A stretch of DNA of 33,115 bases from Leptotrichiaceae bacterium. GTDB lineage: Bacteria; Fusobacteriota; Fusobacteriia; Fusobacteriales; Leptotrichiaceae. The notes below the pieces were generated by a model that worked only from the letters and a program-made list of their open reading frames with translations, searched no databases and had not been told where the DNA came from. Location: the NCBI GenBank assembly GCA_018060185.1, contig JAGOWQ010000017.1, positions 1 through 33,115 on the forward strand, written 5' to 3'. The first letter of the stretch is position 1. The number at the start of each line of letters is the position of its first letter. Made by a program: the position numbers and the translations under genes. Positions 1 through 10,133 of this stretch are shown one piece after another.

Positions 1-155
1 TTCATGATATTTTCAAATACATTATCCATTATTTTAAATTTATCATAACCTTTTAAAAACTCTTCTTTAGCAACCTTTCCAGCAACTATTGCTAGCTCAT
101 ATTTATTAGGTATTTTTGTTAATAAGTCATCTACTGTTATTTTTTCTTTCTTCAT
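1..155 (-). CDS. rpoZ: RNA polymerase omega subunit, 3' end cut by window
   Basis: This is the N-terminal 51 residues of the omega subunit, which binds beta' and helps assemble RNA polymerase. The reading begins MKKEKITVDDLLTKIPNKYE and continues with ELAIVAGKVAKEE, close to the conserved omega N-terminus with its VAKRARQ-like helix. The start ATG is at 155-153, with a GGAGGA Shine-Dalgarno (161-166) five bases upstream. The gene follows the gmk stop by 13 bases, the Firmicutes-like remA-gmk-rpoZ order. The C-terminus lies beyond base 1, so the full length cannot be checked. Short proteins of this kind are easily missed, but motif and context agree. Confidence 0.9.
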   Translation of the reverse strand, partial: MKKEKITVDDLLTKIPNKYELAIVAGKVAKEEFLKGYDKFKIMDNVFENIM

Positions 156-168
156 ATTAGTCCTCCAT

Positions 169-714
169 CTACTTACTAATTATATCAATAAGTTCTTGAC
201 ATGATTTATCCAAATTTTTATTTATAATAGTATAATCATACTTTGATTCGTATTCCAATTCAATTAATGCGTTTTTTAATCTTGTATTAATAACTTCATC
301 AGAGTCAGTTTTTCTATTTCTTAGTCTTTCTTCTAAAACTTTCATATTTTCTGTTTTAAAAAATACCAAAATAGCATCATTTTTCTTTTTCTTTGCAATT
401 ATTGCCCCTTGCACATCTATTTCTAAAATAACATTCTGACCTTCATTAAGATTATTTTCAACAACATTTTTTAATGTACCGTAATAATTCCCATGAACAT
501 TAGCATATTCATAAAATTCGTCATTTTTTATTTTTTCTTCAAATTCTTCTTTTGTTATGAAAAAATAATCTTTTCCTTCTATTTCTCCTAATCTAGATTT
601 TCTAGTAGTAGCAGAAATAGATAATGGTATACCCAACCTGTCTTTTACTATTTTTGTAACTGTTGATTTTCCAGAACCACTTGGTCCAGATACAATAATC
701 AATTTCCCCTTCAT
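169..714 (-). CDS. gmk: Guanylate kinase
   Basis: Guanylate kinase phosphorylates GMP to GDP with ATP in cytosolic purine nucleotide synthesis and salvage. The protein is about 181 residues, normal for the family. The P-loop GPSGSGKST is at residues 10-18, followed by the GMP-binding segment ATTRKSRLGEIEGKDYFF and then EIDVQGA. Three in-frame ATGs are possible (756, 720, 714). I chose 714 because AAAGGTG lies eight bases upstream, the protein then begins MKGKLIIVSGP like its homologues, and the overlap with remA disappears. remA ends 22 bases upstream and rpoZ begins 13 bases downstream, so the three look co-transcribed. Confidence 0.95.
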   Translation of the reverse strand: MKGKLIIVSGPSGSGKSTVTKIVKDRLGIPLSISATTRKSRLGEIEGKDYFFITKEEFEEKIKNDEFYEYANVHGNYYGTLKNVVENNLNEGQNVILEIDVQGAIIAKKKKNDAILVFFKTENMKVLEERLRNRKTDSDEVINTRLKNALIELEYESKYDYTIINKNLDKSCQELIDIISK

Positions 715-736
715 ACTCATATCACCTTTAATAGAA

Positions 737-979
737 TTATCTTTCATTTTGCTCAATCCTTTGAATTAGAGTTTCTACATTTACTGCAGACAATATTATG
801 AATCCATTGTCCATAATTATTATTGCTCTAGTTTTTCTTCCTGCAGTGGCATCTATTAGTATATCTTTATTTTTAGCATCTTCTCTAAGCCTTCTTGCAG
901 GAGCTGTATCAGGAACAATTATGCTTATTACATGTTCATCTATAACAAAATTATTAAATCCTATATTTAAAGTTTTCAC
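737..979 (-). CDS. remA: RemA/DUF370 family regulatory protein
   Basis: An 80-residue protein matching the RemA (DUF370) family. In Bacillus subtilis RemA is a DNA-binding activator of biofilm matrix operons and forms ring-shaped oligomers. Conserved features are NIGFNNFV near the start, VISIIVPDTAPARRL, then ILIDATAGRKTRAIIIMDNG and ILSAVNVETLIQRI. The start codon is GTG at 979-977, with AAGGAG five bases upstream. As in Firmicutes it is followed by gmk and rpoZ. Unlike them, it comes straight after rpoC, separated by about 70 bases with a hairpin. The family assignment is firm; its target genes here are unknown. Confidence 0.9.
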   Translation of the reverse strand: MKTLNIGFNNFVIDEHVISIIVPDTAPARRLREDAKNKDILIDATAGRKTRAIIIMDNGFIILSAVNVETLIQRIEQNER

Positions 980-1001
980 ATATACTCCTTAATTATGATT
1001 G

Positions 1002-1040
1002 TGGGAAATTTACAATTTTAATATCTAAGTAAATTTCCCA
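1002..1040 (-). other. Hairpin between rpoC and remA
   Basis: A perfect 12-bp inverted repeat (TGGGAAATTTAC at 1002-1013, GTAAATTTCCCA at 1029-1040) with a 15-base loop lies 13 bases after the rpoC stop. On the minus-strand transcript the 3' arm is followed by CAATCATAATT, not a U-run. It therefore looks like an RNA-processing, stabilising or weak attenuation element rather than a strong intrinsic terminator. Confidence 0.6.
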
Positions 1041-1053
1041 TTCATAAATCTTG

Positions 1054-4000
1054 TTATTCTTTTATAGTTTCAACTGCTATTTCATTATTTTCTATTACTG
1101 CATCACTTTTTAAAGAAACTCTTATGTTTTTATATTCTCTAAATCCTGTACCTCCAGGCATTTTCTTACCAATAATTACATTTTCTTTCATTCCTTCTAA
1201 ATTATCTGTCTTACCTTCTATAGCTGCATTGGCAAGTACTTTTGTTGTTTCTTGGAATGAAGCTGCTGAGATAAAACTTTCCGTGTTAACTGCTGCTTTA
1301 GTTATACCTTGTATTACTGGCTCGTAAGTTGCTGGTCTTTTACCATTAGAAACTAATATTTCATTCTCTTTTTCAACATTTTTCTTATCAATCAATTCAT
1401 CTTCTAAAAATAATGAATCTCCTGAATCTTTAATTTTTATTTTCTGGAACATCTGTTTAACTATTACTTCTATATGTTTATCATTAACCGTAACCCCTTG
1501 CTCTCTATATACTTGCTGTACTGACTCTAGGACAAACTGTTGTGCTTCAACAAGTCCTTTAATTTTAAGTATATCATGAGGTGATACTGGTCCATCTGTT
1601 ATTTTTGATCCTTTTTCTATTAACATTTCATTTGTAACAACTAGATGTTCTCCTACTGGAACTGTATATTCTTTAATTTCATCCCCTGTTTCAGGATCTA
1701 CAATTAAAATTAATCTCATTCCTTTTTTCTTTCTATCTGAGAATATTACTCTTCCTGCTACTTCAGATAGTGTAGCTTTTCCTTTAGGATTTCTTGCTTC
1801 AAATAACTCTTGTACTCTTGGAAGTCCTCCTGTAATATCTTTATTTCCTTCACCTGTTTTAAGTATTTTAGCTATTATTTGCCCTTTTTTAACTTTTTCT
1901 CCCTCTTTAATCATCAAATAAGCTCCATAAGGTATATTATATTCCGCTAATTTTTTATTTTTAGAACCATATATAATAATTCTAGGATTAACATCACTAC
2001 TTTCTACAGGTTTAATTGCTATTCTTTCTGTAACTCCGTATTTTATGTCTACATTTTCTCTTACATAGATATCTCTAAATTCTATCTTCCCTGCTTCAGA
2101 AGTTATAATAGGTACTTGATATGGATCAAATTCAACTAAAATTTGCCCTTTTTTTACTGAAGCTCCGTCTTTTACTTTTAATATCGAACCAGAAGGAATT
2201 TCATATCTATATTTTCCTATTATTAATCTTCCTGTTTGAGATACTACTATTTCTTCTCCGTTATCATTTTCTAGTATTATAATATCTTTAAATTTAATTT
2301 TTCCAGAAATATCTGCTTTATAATCAGATTGAACTGAAGCCGCCGTGGCAACTCCTCCTGTATGGAATGTACGCATAGTAAGCTGTGTTCCTGGCTCTCC
2401 AATTGACTGTGCTGCTATTACTCCTACAGCTTCTCCTTTTAATATTTCTTTATGATTAGATAAATCTAATCCATAACATTTTTTACATACTCCTTTTTCT
2501 AATTTACAAGTTAATGGAGTTCTTATCTTTACTTCTCTTATTTCTAAATCATCAATTTTTTTAATTAAATCATCTCTAACTAGAGTATTTCTAGGTGCTA
2601 TTAATTCACCATCTAAAATTAAGTCCTCTGCTAAAGTTCTACCGTATATTCTTTCACTTAATTTTTCAATTATATTTCCTGAATCCATTAAGTCTGATAC
2701 AATAATCCCTTCTTCACAACCACAGTCGTCATGGTTTACTATAACTTCATGTGATATGTCAACAAGTCTACGAGTCAAATACCCAGAATCCGCTGTTCTT
2801 AGTGCTGTATCTGCAAGTCCTTTTCTAGCTCCGTGAGAGGACATGAAAAATTCTAATATATTAAGTCCTTCTCTAAAATTAGCTTTTATAGGCATCTCAA
2901 TTATTCTTCCTTGAGTATCTGCCATAAGCCCTCTCATCCCTCCAAGCTGTCTCATTTGGGCTATAGAGCCTCTAGCTCCTGAGTTAGCCATCATATAAAC
3001 TGGATTAAATTCATCTAAATTATCCATCATATCTTTTGTTACTTTATCAACAGCTTCAGACCATATTGCAACTGTTCTTCTATATCTTTCTGCATCAATT
3101 ATTTCTCCAGTTTTATATTGCTCTTCTATTGTTGTTACTTGTCTTTCTGCATCTTCTAATATTCCTTTTTTAGTTTCAGGTATTTCAAGATCTTCTATTC
3201 CTACAGTAATTCCTGCTAAAGTTCCATGATGAAATCCAAAATCTTTTATTTTATCTATTAACTGTGAAGTTTTATCAAAACCAAATTTTTTATATAAATC
3301 AGATATTAATTTACCTAATTCACCTTTACCAAATGTTATTCCATAATTTCTTACTTCTTTAGGTAACATTGTGTTAAAAATCAATCTTCCTGGAGTAGTT
3401 TCCACTATTTCACCATCAATTCTTACATTAACTATAGAATGTGTTCCTACTTGTCCAGTTTGATAAGCTGTAATCAATTGATTTTTATTTGAGAAATTCT
3501 TACCTTCCCCTTTTTCACCTTTTCTCTCTTTTGTCATATAATAACAACCCATAACCATATCTTGAGAAGGTACTGCTATCGGTTTACCACTTGAAGGTGC
3601 AATTATATTATTTGTAGCTAACATTAGTAACTTAGCTTCCATTTGTGCTTCTTGAGATAATACTAAATGAACTGCCATCTGGTCTCCATCAAAATCGGCA
3701 TTAAATGCTGAACACACTAATGGATGCAATCTTATAGCTTTACCTTCAATTAGAGTAGGTTCAAAAGCTTGTATGGAAAGTCTATGTAGTGTTGGAGCAC
3801 GATTTAATAGTACAGGATGATTTTTAATTATTTCTTCTATTAATTCCCATACACTTTCATCTTCTTCTTCAACCATTTTTTTTGCTATTTTTATATTTGA
3901 AGCCAATTCTCGTTTTACTAGTTCTCTCATTAAAAAAGGTTTATAAAGCTCCAATGCCATTTTTTTAGGTAGTCCACACTGATTCATTTTCAAATTAGGT

Positions 4001-5040
4001 CCAACTACTATAACAGATCTTCCAGAATAATCAACCCTTTTCCCAAGTAAGTTTTGTCTAAATCTTCCTTGTTTCCCTTTTAACATATCGGATAAAGATT
4101 TTAATTCTCTATTATTTTGAGTAACTAAAGGTTTTCCTCTTCTACCATTATCTATCAATGCATCTACAGCTTCTTGTAGCATTCTTTTTTCATTTTTTAT
4201 TACAATTTCAGGTGCTTTTATTGCCATCAATTTTTTCAATCTTATATTTCTATTTATCACTCTTCTATATAAATCATTTAAATCAGATGTTGCAAATCTT
4301 CCACCATCTAATTGAACCATAGGTCTCAAATCAGCAGGTATTACTGGTAATATTGTCAAAATCATCCATTCTGGTCTATTTTTTGCAACTATAAGATCTC
4401 TTACTATCTTTAATCTTTTAACTATTTTTTTTCTTTTTTGAGATGAATTTACAATTTCCATTTCTTTTTCTAATTCATGCTCAAGTTCTTTTAAATTTAT
4501 TTCTTCTAATAATTTTAAAATCCCTTCAGCTCCCATTTTTGCTGTAAATCCATTTTTATATTGACTTTCATATAATTTATATTCTCTATCTGTTAATATT
4601 TGCCCTCTTTCAAGTTCTGTTTTACCTTTATCAGTAACTATATATCTTGAAAAATATAACACTGATTCTAATTCTTTTGTACTTATCCCAAGTAAAAGAC
4701 TCATTTTATTTGGAGTTCCTTTAGAATACCATATATGTGCTATTGGTGTTGCTAATTTTATATGACCCATTCTTTCTCTTCTTACTTTTGAAGTAGTAAC
4801 TTCTACTCCACATTTTTCACAAGTCATTCCTTTGTATCTCATTCTTTTATATTTTCCACATGAACATTCATAATCTTTTGATGGCCCAAATATCTTTTCG
4901 CAAAATAGTCCATCCATTTCTGGTTTTAATGTTCTATAGTTTATTGTTTCCGCTTTTGTTATTTCTCCATACGACCACTCTAAAATCTTATCAGGTGATG
5001 CTAATTTTATTTGAATACTATCAAAATCTCTTATACTCAT
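1054..5040 (-). CDS. rpoC: RNA polymerase beta' subunit
   Basis: The beta' subunit carries half of the RNA polymerase active site. The protein is about 1328 residues. It has the N-terminal zinc ribbon (C59, C61, C74, C77), the catalytic Mg-binding NADFDGD loop at about 447-453, the LNRAPTLHR segment, the bridge/trigger helix region ([16 protein letters not shown]) and the second zinc site (CGC...CKKC). An in-frame TTG at 5058 lies inside the Shine-Dalgarno itself (GAGGAGG), so the ATG at 5040 beginning MSIRDFDS, nine bases downstream of it, is the start. A 38-residue lipoprotein gene and a hairpin separate it from rpoB, which normally abuts rpoC. The family assignment is certain. Confidence 0.98.
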   Translation of the reverse strand: MSIRDFDSIQIKLASPDKILEWSYGEITKAETINYRTLKPEMDGLFCEKIFGPSKDYECSCGKYKRMRYKGMTCEKCGVEVTTSKVRRERMGHIKLATPIAHIWYSKGTPNKMSLLLGISTKELESVLYFSRYIVTDKGKTELERGQILTDREYKLYESQYKNGFTAKMGAEGILKLLEEINLKELEHELEKEMEIVNSSQKRKKIVKRLKIVRDLIVAKNRPEWMILTILPVIPADLRPMVQLDGGRFATSDLNDLYRRVINRNIRLKKLMAIKAPEIVIKNEKRMLQEAVDALIDNGRRGKPLVTQNNRELKSLSDMLKGKQGRFRQNLLGKRVDYSGRSVIVVGPNLKMNQCGLPKKMALELYKPFLMRELVKRELASNIKIAKKMVEEEDESVWELIEEIIKNHPVLLNRAPTLHRLSIQAFEPTLIEGKAIRLHPLVCSAFNADFDGDQMAVHLVLSQEAQMEAKLLMLATNNIIAPSSGKPIAVPSQDMVMGCYYMTKERKGEKGEGKNFSNKNQLITAYQTGQVGTHSIVNVRIDGEIVETTPGRLIFNTMLPKEVRNYGITFGKGELGKLISDLYKKFGFDKTSQLIDKIKDFGFHHGTLAGITVGIEDLEIPETKKGILEDAERQVTTIEEQYKTGEIIDAERYRRTVAIWSEAVDKVTKDMMDNLDEFNPVYMMANSGARGSIAQMRQLGGMRGLMADTQGRIIEMPIKANFREGLNILEFFMSSHGARKGLADTALRTADSGYLTRRLVDISHEVIVNHDDCGCEEGIIVSDLMDSGNIIEKLSERIYGRTLAEDLILDGELIAPRNTLVRDDLIKKIDDLEIREVKIRTPLTCKLEKGVCKKCYGLDLSNHKEILKGEAVGVIAAQSIGEPGTQLTMRTFHTGGVATAASVQSDYKADISGKIKFKDIIILENDNGEEIVVSQTGRLIIGKYRYEIPSGSILKVKDGASVKKGQILVEFDPYQVPIITSEAGKIEFRDIYVRENVDIKYGVTERIAIKPVESSDVNPRIIIYGSKNKKLAEYNIPYGAYLMIKEGEKVKKGQIIAKILKTGEGNKDITGGLPRVQELFEARNPKGKATLSEVAGRVIFSDRKKKGMRLILIVDPETGDEIKEYTVPVGEHLVVTNEMLIEKGSKITDGPVSPHDILKIKGLVEAQQFVLESVQQVYREQGVTVNDKHIEVIVKQMFQKIKIKDSGDSLFLEDELIDKKNVEKENEILVSNGKRPATYEPVIQGITKAAVNTESFISAASFQETTKVLANAAIEGKTDNLEGMKENVIIGKKMPGGTGFREYKNIRVSLKSDAVIENNEIAVETIKE

Positions 5041-5107
5041 TAATAAGAGCCTCCTCAATATTAATTTCCACTTTTTTCAGAAAAAAATAGATAAAAACTA
5101 TTAACTC

Positions 5108-5147
5108 AAATTTTACACATAAAATTATTAGTTTATGTGTAAAATTT
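5108..5147 (-). other. Perfect 16-bp hairpin ahead of rpoC
   Basis: AAATTTTACACATAAA (5108-5123) and TTTATGTGTAAAATTT (5132-5147) form a perfect 16-bp stem with an 8-base loop. It lies between the small lipoprotein stop (5180) and the rpoC ribosome binding site (about 5050). Downstream on the minus strand comes GAGTTAATAGTTTTTATC, so the T-run begins about ten bases late. A partial terminator, attenuator or RNase processing site that sets rpoC output relative to rpoB would all fit. Confidence 0.65.
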
Positions 5148-5179
5148 AAGATGAACTAAAAAAACCTAATATTATGTAA

Positions 5180-5296
5180 TTAAAATCCTATTCCTACATG
5201 ACCATTTACTCCATGTCTTCCGATTCCTATCCCAGCTCCTAAAGAACATGAAATTAATGATAATCCCATTAATATTACTAAAATTACTTTTTTCAT
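5180..5296 (-). CDS. Small glycine-rich lipoprotein, 38 aa, unrecognised family
   Basis: A short open frame with strong start signals. ATG is at 5296-5294, with AAGGAGG five bases upstream, and TAA at 5182-5180. The product opens MKKVILVILMGLSLIS then Cys17: basic n-region, hydrophobic core and lipobox LISC, as in signal peptidase II substrates. The mature 22 residues begin CSLGAGIGIG, contain RHG and NGH, and end VGIGF: a glycine-rich peptide with two histidines and no known motif. It lies between rpoB (stop 5349) and rpoC, in the same direction, so it should be carried on the rpoBC transcript. I do not recognise the family and assign no function. The lipobox, the RBS and the in-frame codon structure make a real gene likely, but conservation has not been tested. 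Confidence 0.7.
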   Translation of the reverse strand: MKKVILVILMGLSLISCSLGAGIGIGRHGVNGHVGIGF

Positions 5297-5348
5297 ATTT
5301 GCCTCCTTAGCAATTTTAATTTATACATTCAAAATTTTAAAAAGAAAA

Positions 5349-8300
5349 TTATGCATCAATATTTTTGTCTAGTTCAATTGCTTCCCCTTCTTTATCATAA
5401 AGAGCTACATCCAAACCTAAAGATTGGAATTCTTTTATTAATACTCTAAAAGACTCTGGTGCGTCGGCTTCAGGCATTGCTTGTCCTTTTACTATTGCTT
5501 CATATGTTTTTGTTCTTCCGTTAATATCATCTGATTTTACTGTGAGCATTTCTTGTAATATATTTGATGCTCCATATGCTTCAAGAGCCCAAACTTCCAT
5601 TTCTCCAAGTCTTTGTCCTCCAAATTGAGCCTTACCTCCAAGTGGTTGCTGTGTAACTAATGAGTAAGGTCCTATTGCTCTAGCATGCATTTTATCTTCA
5701 ACTAAATGGTGAAGTTTTAGCATATACATTCTTCCTACAGTTACAGGATTATCAAACGGTTGTCCACTTCTTCCATCTATTAACTTAACTTTTCCAGTTC
5801 TACTATATCCAGATTCTTCTAAATAGTCTTTTACATCTTCTTCTTTTGCACCATCAAATACAGGTGTTGCAATATATTTATTTATATCTCCTATTGCTAG
5901 CCCTAAATGAACTTCAAGTACTTGACCTATATTCATACGTGATGGTACCCCTAATGGATTCAAGCATACATCAATTGGAGTCCCATTTTCTAAATGAGGC
6001 ATATCTTCAATCGGTAATACCCTTGATACAACCCCTTTATTTCCATGTCTTCCTGACATCTTATCTCCTACCATTATTTTTCTTTTTTCAGCAATATATA
6101 TTCTTACAACTTTATTTACCCCTGCTTTTAGATCATCTCCACTTTCTTTTGTTAGAACTAACACATCAACTACAGTTCCTTTGACTCCATGAGGTAATCT
6201 TAATGATGTATCTCTAACATCTTTTGCTTTTTCTCCAAAAATTGCTCTTAGTAGCTTTTCTTCAGCAGGTGGCTCGCTTTCTCCTTTAGGAGTTACTTTC
6301 CCTACTAAAATATCATCTGGAGTTACATAAGATCCTATTCTTATAATTCCATTTTCATCAAGATTTCTTAAAGATTCTTCTGATACATTAGGAATTTCTC
6401 TCGTTATTTCTTCATCTCCTAATTTAGTTGTTCTTGATTCTATTTCAAAATCTTCTATATGCAATGAAGTAAATACATCGTCTTTTCTTAATCTTTCAGA
6501 TATTAAAATTCCATCTTCAAAATTATATCCTTCCCATGGCATAAATGCTAAAAGTATATTTTTACCTAATGCTAAATCTCCACCAGCTGTAGAAGGACCA
6601 TCAGCAATTACTTCTCCTTTTTTTACTTTTGTACCTAAATCAGTTAGAGGTTTTTGATGTAAACTCATAGATGAGTTAGATTTTTCAAAATTTAAAAGTC
6701 TATGTGTGTATCTTTCACCATTATTATCAGTTATTATTATTTTTCTTGCGTCTACATAAGTAACTTCTCCTGTTGCCTTAGCTGTTACAACTGCTCCTGA
6801 ATCTATGGCTACTTTTCTTTCTAATCCTGTTCCTACAAAAGGTGCTTCCGTTTTTAATAATGGCACAGCTTGACGTTGCATATTTGATCCCATCAAAGCT
6901 CTGTTTGCATCATCGTGTTCAAGAAAAGGTATTAATCCTGCTGAAACTGACACTAACTGTTTTGGCGAGACATCTAATAAATCAACTTTTGATTTATCTA
7001 TATGAACTATTTCATCTCCATATCTACAAACTACTTCATCGGTTAAAAAATTTCCATCTTCATCAATAAGTGTATCTGCTTGAGCTATGAATAATCCTTC
7101 TTCTTCATCTGCTCCTAAATATTTAATATTACTAAAATCTGCTTTACCGTTTTCAATTTTTACAAATGGTGTTTCAATAAATCCATATTTATTTACTTTC
7201 CCATAAGTAGATAGTGATCCTATAAGTCCTATGTTTGGTCCTTCTGGTGTTTCTATTGGGCAAATTCTACCATAGTGTGAATTATGAACATCACGTACTT
7301 CAAATCCTGCTCTTTCTCTAGAAAGTCCACCTGGACCTAATGCTGATATTCTTCTTTTATGTGTTAATTCTGCTAACGGATTAGACTGATCCATAAATTG
7401 AGATAATTGACCACTTCCAAAAAATTCTATGATTAACGCATTTAATGGTTTTGTATTTAATAAGCTTTGAGGTGTTAATGTAGTTATATCTTGAATAGTC
7501 ATTTTTTCTTTAACCATTTTAGCCATTCTCAACATTCCACCTTTAATTTGGATGGAGAGTAATTCTCCAACTCCTCTTACTCTTCTATTTGATAAATTAT
7601 CTATATCGTCTGTATACCCTTCTCCACTTAACAAATTTTTAACATAATTTATAGTTTGTAGAACATCTTCTTTAGTTAAAACTATTTCATCTTCAGGAAT
7701 ATTTAATTTTAATCTAACATTTATTTTGTATCTTCCAACATCTGCTAAGTCATATCTTTGTGGATTAAAAAACATTTGCTTTACTAAAGATCTAGCACTT
7801 TCAACAGTTACTAAATCTCCTGGTCTCAATTTTCTAAACACTTCTATTACAGCTTCATCATTAGTTTTAGTCGTATCATGAATTAAAGCATTAGCTATAA
7901 TTCTGTCTTCAGGTTTAACTTCCCAAATAGTAATTTTTTCAATTTTATTTTCAATTAATTTTTCTATAAAAATATTATCAACTAACTCTTCTGATTCGGC
8001 TAAAAATTCTCCTGTCTCTTCATCAAGAATATCTTCAGCGACAAAACTACCTTCTATTTTTGTTTTTAATATCTCTTCTAGTTCTGTATCTTTATATTTC
8101 CCATAGTAAGTAGTCAAATCCAATTCTTTCTTTTCAAAAAAATCATCCATAATTTCAGAATTAGACGTGAAAAAATCTACTGCTTTTAGAAAAACTGTAG
8201 CTAAAACTTTCTTTCTTCTATCAATTTTTACATTTAAAATATCATTTTTATCTGTTTCAAATTCTAACCATGTTCCTTTATAAGGGATTATTTTTCCAAT

Positions 8301-8795
8301 AAACATATCTTTACCAGTTTGAATATTTAGCTCTTTATTAAAAGTAATACCAGGCGATCTATGTAATTGTGAAACGACAACCCTCTCAGCTCCATTTATT
8401 ACAAAAGTAGCTTGTTCAGTCATTAAAGGTATATCTCCAAAGTGAACCAATGTTTCTTGAATTTCTTGTGTTCTTTTATTTGTTAATTTTAATCTGACTT
8501 TCAATTGACCTGAGTATGTCTTTCCTCTTTTTTTACATTCTAATTCATCATTTAATGGTTCATCATTGTCATGAATTTCATACCATAAATATTCTAGTTT
8601 TAATAATCCGTTACTCGATTCAATTGGAAAAATTTCATTAAAAATTGCCTCGAATCCTTTATTTTCTCTTTTTTGAGGTGATATTTTAGCCTGCAAAAAA
8701 TCTTCATATGAATTTACTTGAAATTCCAAAAAGTGTGGCATTTCTCCTCTATCTACTATTTTTCCAAAACTATATCTTTCAATGAGTTTGTTCAT
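5349..8795 (-). CDS. rpoB: RNA polymerase beta subunit
   Basis: The beta subunit of RNA polymerase, 1148 residues, complete and without internal breaks. The start ATG at 8795 has GGGAGGA upstream. The rifampicin-binding cluster I, around residues 460-490 (GQLSQFMDQ then [13 protein letters not shown]), is wild type: Q466, D469, H479, R482 and S484 match E. coli 513, 516, 526, 529 and 531, so no classical resistance substitution is visible there. Other hallmarks are [26 protein letters not shown], and the C-terminal [18 protein letters not shown] clamp region. It follows rplL after a 180-base spacer holding an attenuator hairpin. A weak separate promoter in the spacer cannot be excluded. Confidence 0.98.
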   Translation of the reverse strand: MNKLIERYSFGKIVDRGEMPHFLEFQVNSYEDFLQAKISPQKRENKGFEAIFNEIFPIESSNGLLKLEYLWYEIHDNDEPLNDELECKKRGKTYSGQLKVRLKLTNKRTQEIQETLVHFGDIPLMTEQATFVINGAERVVVSQLHRSPGITFNKELNIQTGKDMFIGKIIPYKGTWLEFETDKNDILNVKIDRRKKVLATVFLKAVDFFTSNSEIMDDFFEKKELDLTTYYGKYKDTELEEILKTKIEGSFVAEDILDEETGEFLAESEELVDNIFIEKLIENKIEKITIWEVKPEDRIIANALIHDTTKTNDEAVIEVFRKLRPGDLVTVESARSLVKQMFFNPQRYDLADVGRYKINVRLKLNIPEDEIVLTKEDVLQTINYVKNLLSGEGYTDDIDNLSNRRVRGVGELLSIQIKGGMLRMAKMVKEKMTIQDITTLTPQSLLNTKPLNALIIEFFGSGQLSQFMDQSNPLAELTHKRRISALGPGGLSRERAGFEVRDVHNSHYGRICPIETPEGPNIGLIGSLSTYGKVNKYGFIETPFVKIENGKADFSNIKYLGADEEEGLFIAQADTLIDEDGNFLTDEVVCRYGDEIVHIDKSKVDLLDVSPKQLVSVSAGLIPFLEHDDANRALMGSNMQRQAVPLLKTEAPFVGTGLERKVAIDSGAVVTAKATGEVTYVDARKIIITDNNGERYTHRLLNFEKSNSSMSLHQKPLTDLGTKVKKGEVIADGPSTAGGDLALGKNILLAFMPWEGYNFEDGILISERLRKDDVFTSLHIEDFEIESRTTKLGDEEITREIPNVSEESLRNLDENGIIRIGSYVTPDDILVGKVTPKGESEPPAEEKLLRAIFGEKAKDVRDTSLRLPHGVKGTVVDVLVLTKESGDDLKAGVNKVVRIYIAEKRKIMVGDKMSGRHGNKGVVSRVLPIEDMPHLENGTPIDVCLNPLGVPSRMNIGQVLEVHLGLAIGDINKYIATPVFDGAKEEDVKDYLEESGYSRTGKVKLIDGRSGQPFDNPVTVGRMYMLKLHHLVEDKMHARAIGPYSLVTQQPLGGKAQFGGQRLGEMEVWALEAYGASNILQEMLTVKSDDINGRTKTYEAIVKGQAMPEADAPESFRVLIKEFQSLGLDVALYDKEGEAIELDKNIDA

Positions 8796-8932
8796 TTAAA
8801 AAATTCCTCCCTAACAATAGAACATATTTTTCATAAAAATTAATACAAAAAAGAATCAAAATAATCGTTTGAAACTCTTATTTATCAAGGCTTTTATATT
8901 TTTTTTTATATTACTTATTTTTAATAGTGGAA

Positions 8933-8961
8933 AAAGACACTCTCTCTAAAAGAGTGTCTTT
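8933..8961 (-). terminator. rplL-rpoB attenuator hairpin
   Basis: AAAGACACTCT (8933-8943) and AGAGTGTCTTT (8951-8961) form a perfect 11-bp stem with a 7-base loop, starting 16 bases after the rplL stop. On the minus strand the stem is followed by TTCC, making a short run of five Ts. Partial terminators at this place set the ratio of L7/L12 to RNA polymerase in other bacteria. The rest of the 8796-8977 spacer is AT-rich; I see no confident promoter in it. Confidence 0.8.
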
Positions 8962-8977
8962 CAATATTTATTTTTTA

Positions 8978-9349
8978 CTATTTAACTTCTACTACTGCAC
9001 CAGCACCTTCTAATTGTGCTTTTAATGCTTCGGCTTCATCTTTGGAAATTCCTTCTTTAATTGCTTTTCCACCAGCTTCAACTAATTCTTTAGCTTCTTT
9101 TAATCCTAATCCTGTGATTCCTCTTACTTCTTTAATTACTGCTAATTTAGCTGCCCCTGCTGATACTAAAATTACATCAAATTCAGTTTTCTCTTCAACA
9201 GCTGATGCTCCAGTTCCAGCTCCACCTGCTACTGCTACTGGTTGTGCAGATACTCCAAATGTTTCTTCTATTGCCTCTACTACTTCTTTTAATTCTAATA
9301 CAGACATAGCTTTTAAATCTTCTATAAATTGTTCTTTATTAAATGCCAT
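8978..9349 (-). CDS. rplL: 50S ribosomal protein L7/L12
   Basis: L7/L12 forms the flexible stalk that recruits translation GTPases to the 50S subunit. At 123 residues the length is standard. The N-terminal dimerisation/L10-binding helices (residues 1-35) are followed by an Ala/Gly-rich hinge (about 38-52) and the compact C-terminal domain, with [20 protein letters not shown] and [12 protein letters not shown], the factor-binding face. AGGAGG lies nine bases upstream of the ATG. It follows rplJ by 43 bases, the conserved L10-L12 pair. Confidence 0.97.
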   Translation of the reverse strand: MAFNKEQFIEDLKAMSVLELKEVVEAIEETFGVSAQPVAVAGGAGTGASAVEEKTEFDVILVSAGAAKLAVIKEVRGITGLGLKEAKELVEAGGKAIKEGISKDEAEALKAQLEGAGAVVEVK

Positions 9350-9392
9350 TATTATTTTTCCTCCTATTTTTATTATTTTAATATTTTTTTAT

Positions 9393-9932
9393 TTAAGCTT
9401 CTACTGAATTCTCCTCAACAGTTTCTGTTGCTTCAAATCCATTAGTTGCCATTTTATCTGCTAAGTTAGATAATCCAACAGCTAACATTCTAACTGGTGA
9501 TAATAATCCATAAGCAATTTGTCCAAGCATTTCATCTCTAGATGGTAATTTAGCTAACGCTTCAACTGTTATTGCATCAACTCTACTGCTTTCTAACATT
9601 CCACCTTTGATAACTAATTTATCTTTTAATTTTTTTCCAAAATCAAAAACTAATTTTGAAGGAGCAACCCCATCTTCATAACCTATTGCAAATGATGTAG
9701 TTCCTTCTAATAAATCATCAAAATTTGTTTCGATACCTACTTCTTTTAAAGCTATTTTCATTAATCTATTTTTAGCCACGAAGTATTCTACTCCAACTTC
9801 TCTAGCATTTTTTCTTAATTCAGTATCTTCATTAACACTAATTCCCTTGTAATCAACAAAAACCATTGCTTTTGCATCTTTTAATTTTGCAGTTAAATTT
9901 TGTACTGCTTCTAATTTAGATTGTGCTGGCAA
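9393..9932 (-). CDS. rplJ: 50S ribosomal protein L10
   Basis: L10 anchors the L7/L12 stalk dimers and, with L12, represses its own mRNA through the leader RNA. The protein is about 179 residues, with AKAMVFVDYKGISV, the VAKNRLMKIAL RNA-binding segment and the C-terminal helix that carries the L12 dimers. A GTG at 9941 overlaps the Shine-Dalgarno GAGGAGGTG. I prefer TTG at 9932-9930, eight bases beyond GGAGG, giving (M)PAQSKLEAVQNL, which aligns with usual L10 starts. The only nearby ATG runs into a stop after three codons. A TTG or GTG start may keep translation adjustable. Confidence 0.93.
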   Translation of the reverse strand: MPAQSKLEAVQNLTAKLKDAKAMVFVDYKGISVNEDTELRKNAREVGVEYFVAKNRLMKIALKEVGIETNFDDLLEGTTSFAIGYEDGVAPSKLVFDFGKKLKDKLVIKGGMLESSRVDAITVEALAKLPSRDEMLGQIAYGLLSPVRMLAVGLSNLADKMATNGFEATETVEENSVEA

Positions 9933-9956
9933 TTTTTTCACCTCCTCATAATAAAA

Positions 9957-10085
9957 ACCTCTGAATCAAAAACAATAAGCCCAGAGGTATGTATATCTAA
10001 CTATATATTTTATTAATTTATATTTGTTAAATTACCTCGGTAGGGATTATAGATTTGATATATCTACCTACTGTCTTTGGTTATA
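9957..10085 (-). promoter_or_regulatory. L10 leader (autoregulatory 5' UTR of rplJL)
   Basis: On the minus strand this 5' UTR contains ACCAAAGACAGTAGGT, a stem closed by GTAGG/CCTAC (10067-10071 with 10030-10034), then CTACCGAGGTAATTTA, and finally ACCTCTG...CAGAGGT (9957-9963 with 9982-9988) just before the rplJ ribosome binding site. The order and wording match the Firmicutes-type L10 leader that binds the L10(L12) complex. Binding would close access to rplJ. Recognition is from memory of the family; a covariance-model search would confirm it. Confidence 0.85.
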
Positions 10086-10133
10086 CGTCAAAATATTGAA
10101 ATATTTATCAGTGTACGTCAAATCGACCTAATA

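Noticed and set aside
5846-6184. 112-codon plus-strand frame opposite rpoB
   Set aside because: Low-complexity Leu/Gln/His/Tyr translation typical of reverse-strand shadowing of rpoB.
7245-7450. Rifampicin-resistance substitutions in RpoB
   Set aside because: All the classical cluster I positions read wild type.
8815-8932. Separate rpoB promoter in the rplL-rpoB spacer
   Set aside because: TTGATA and TTGATT occur but the matching -10 hexamers are poor (about three of six); not strong enough to list.
9042-9407. 121-codon plus-strand frame opposite rplL
   Set aside because: An antisense image of the Ala/Gly/Lys-rich L7/L12 sequence; no start signal.
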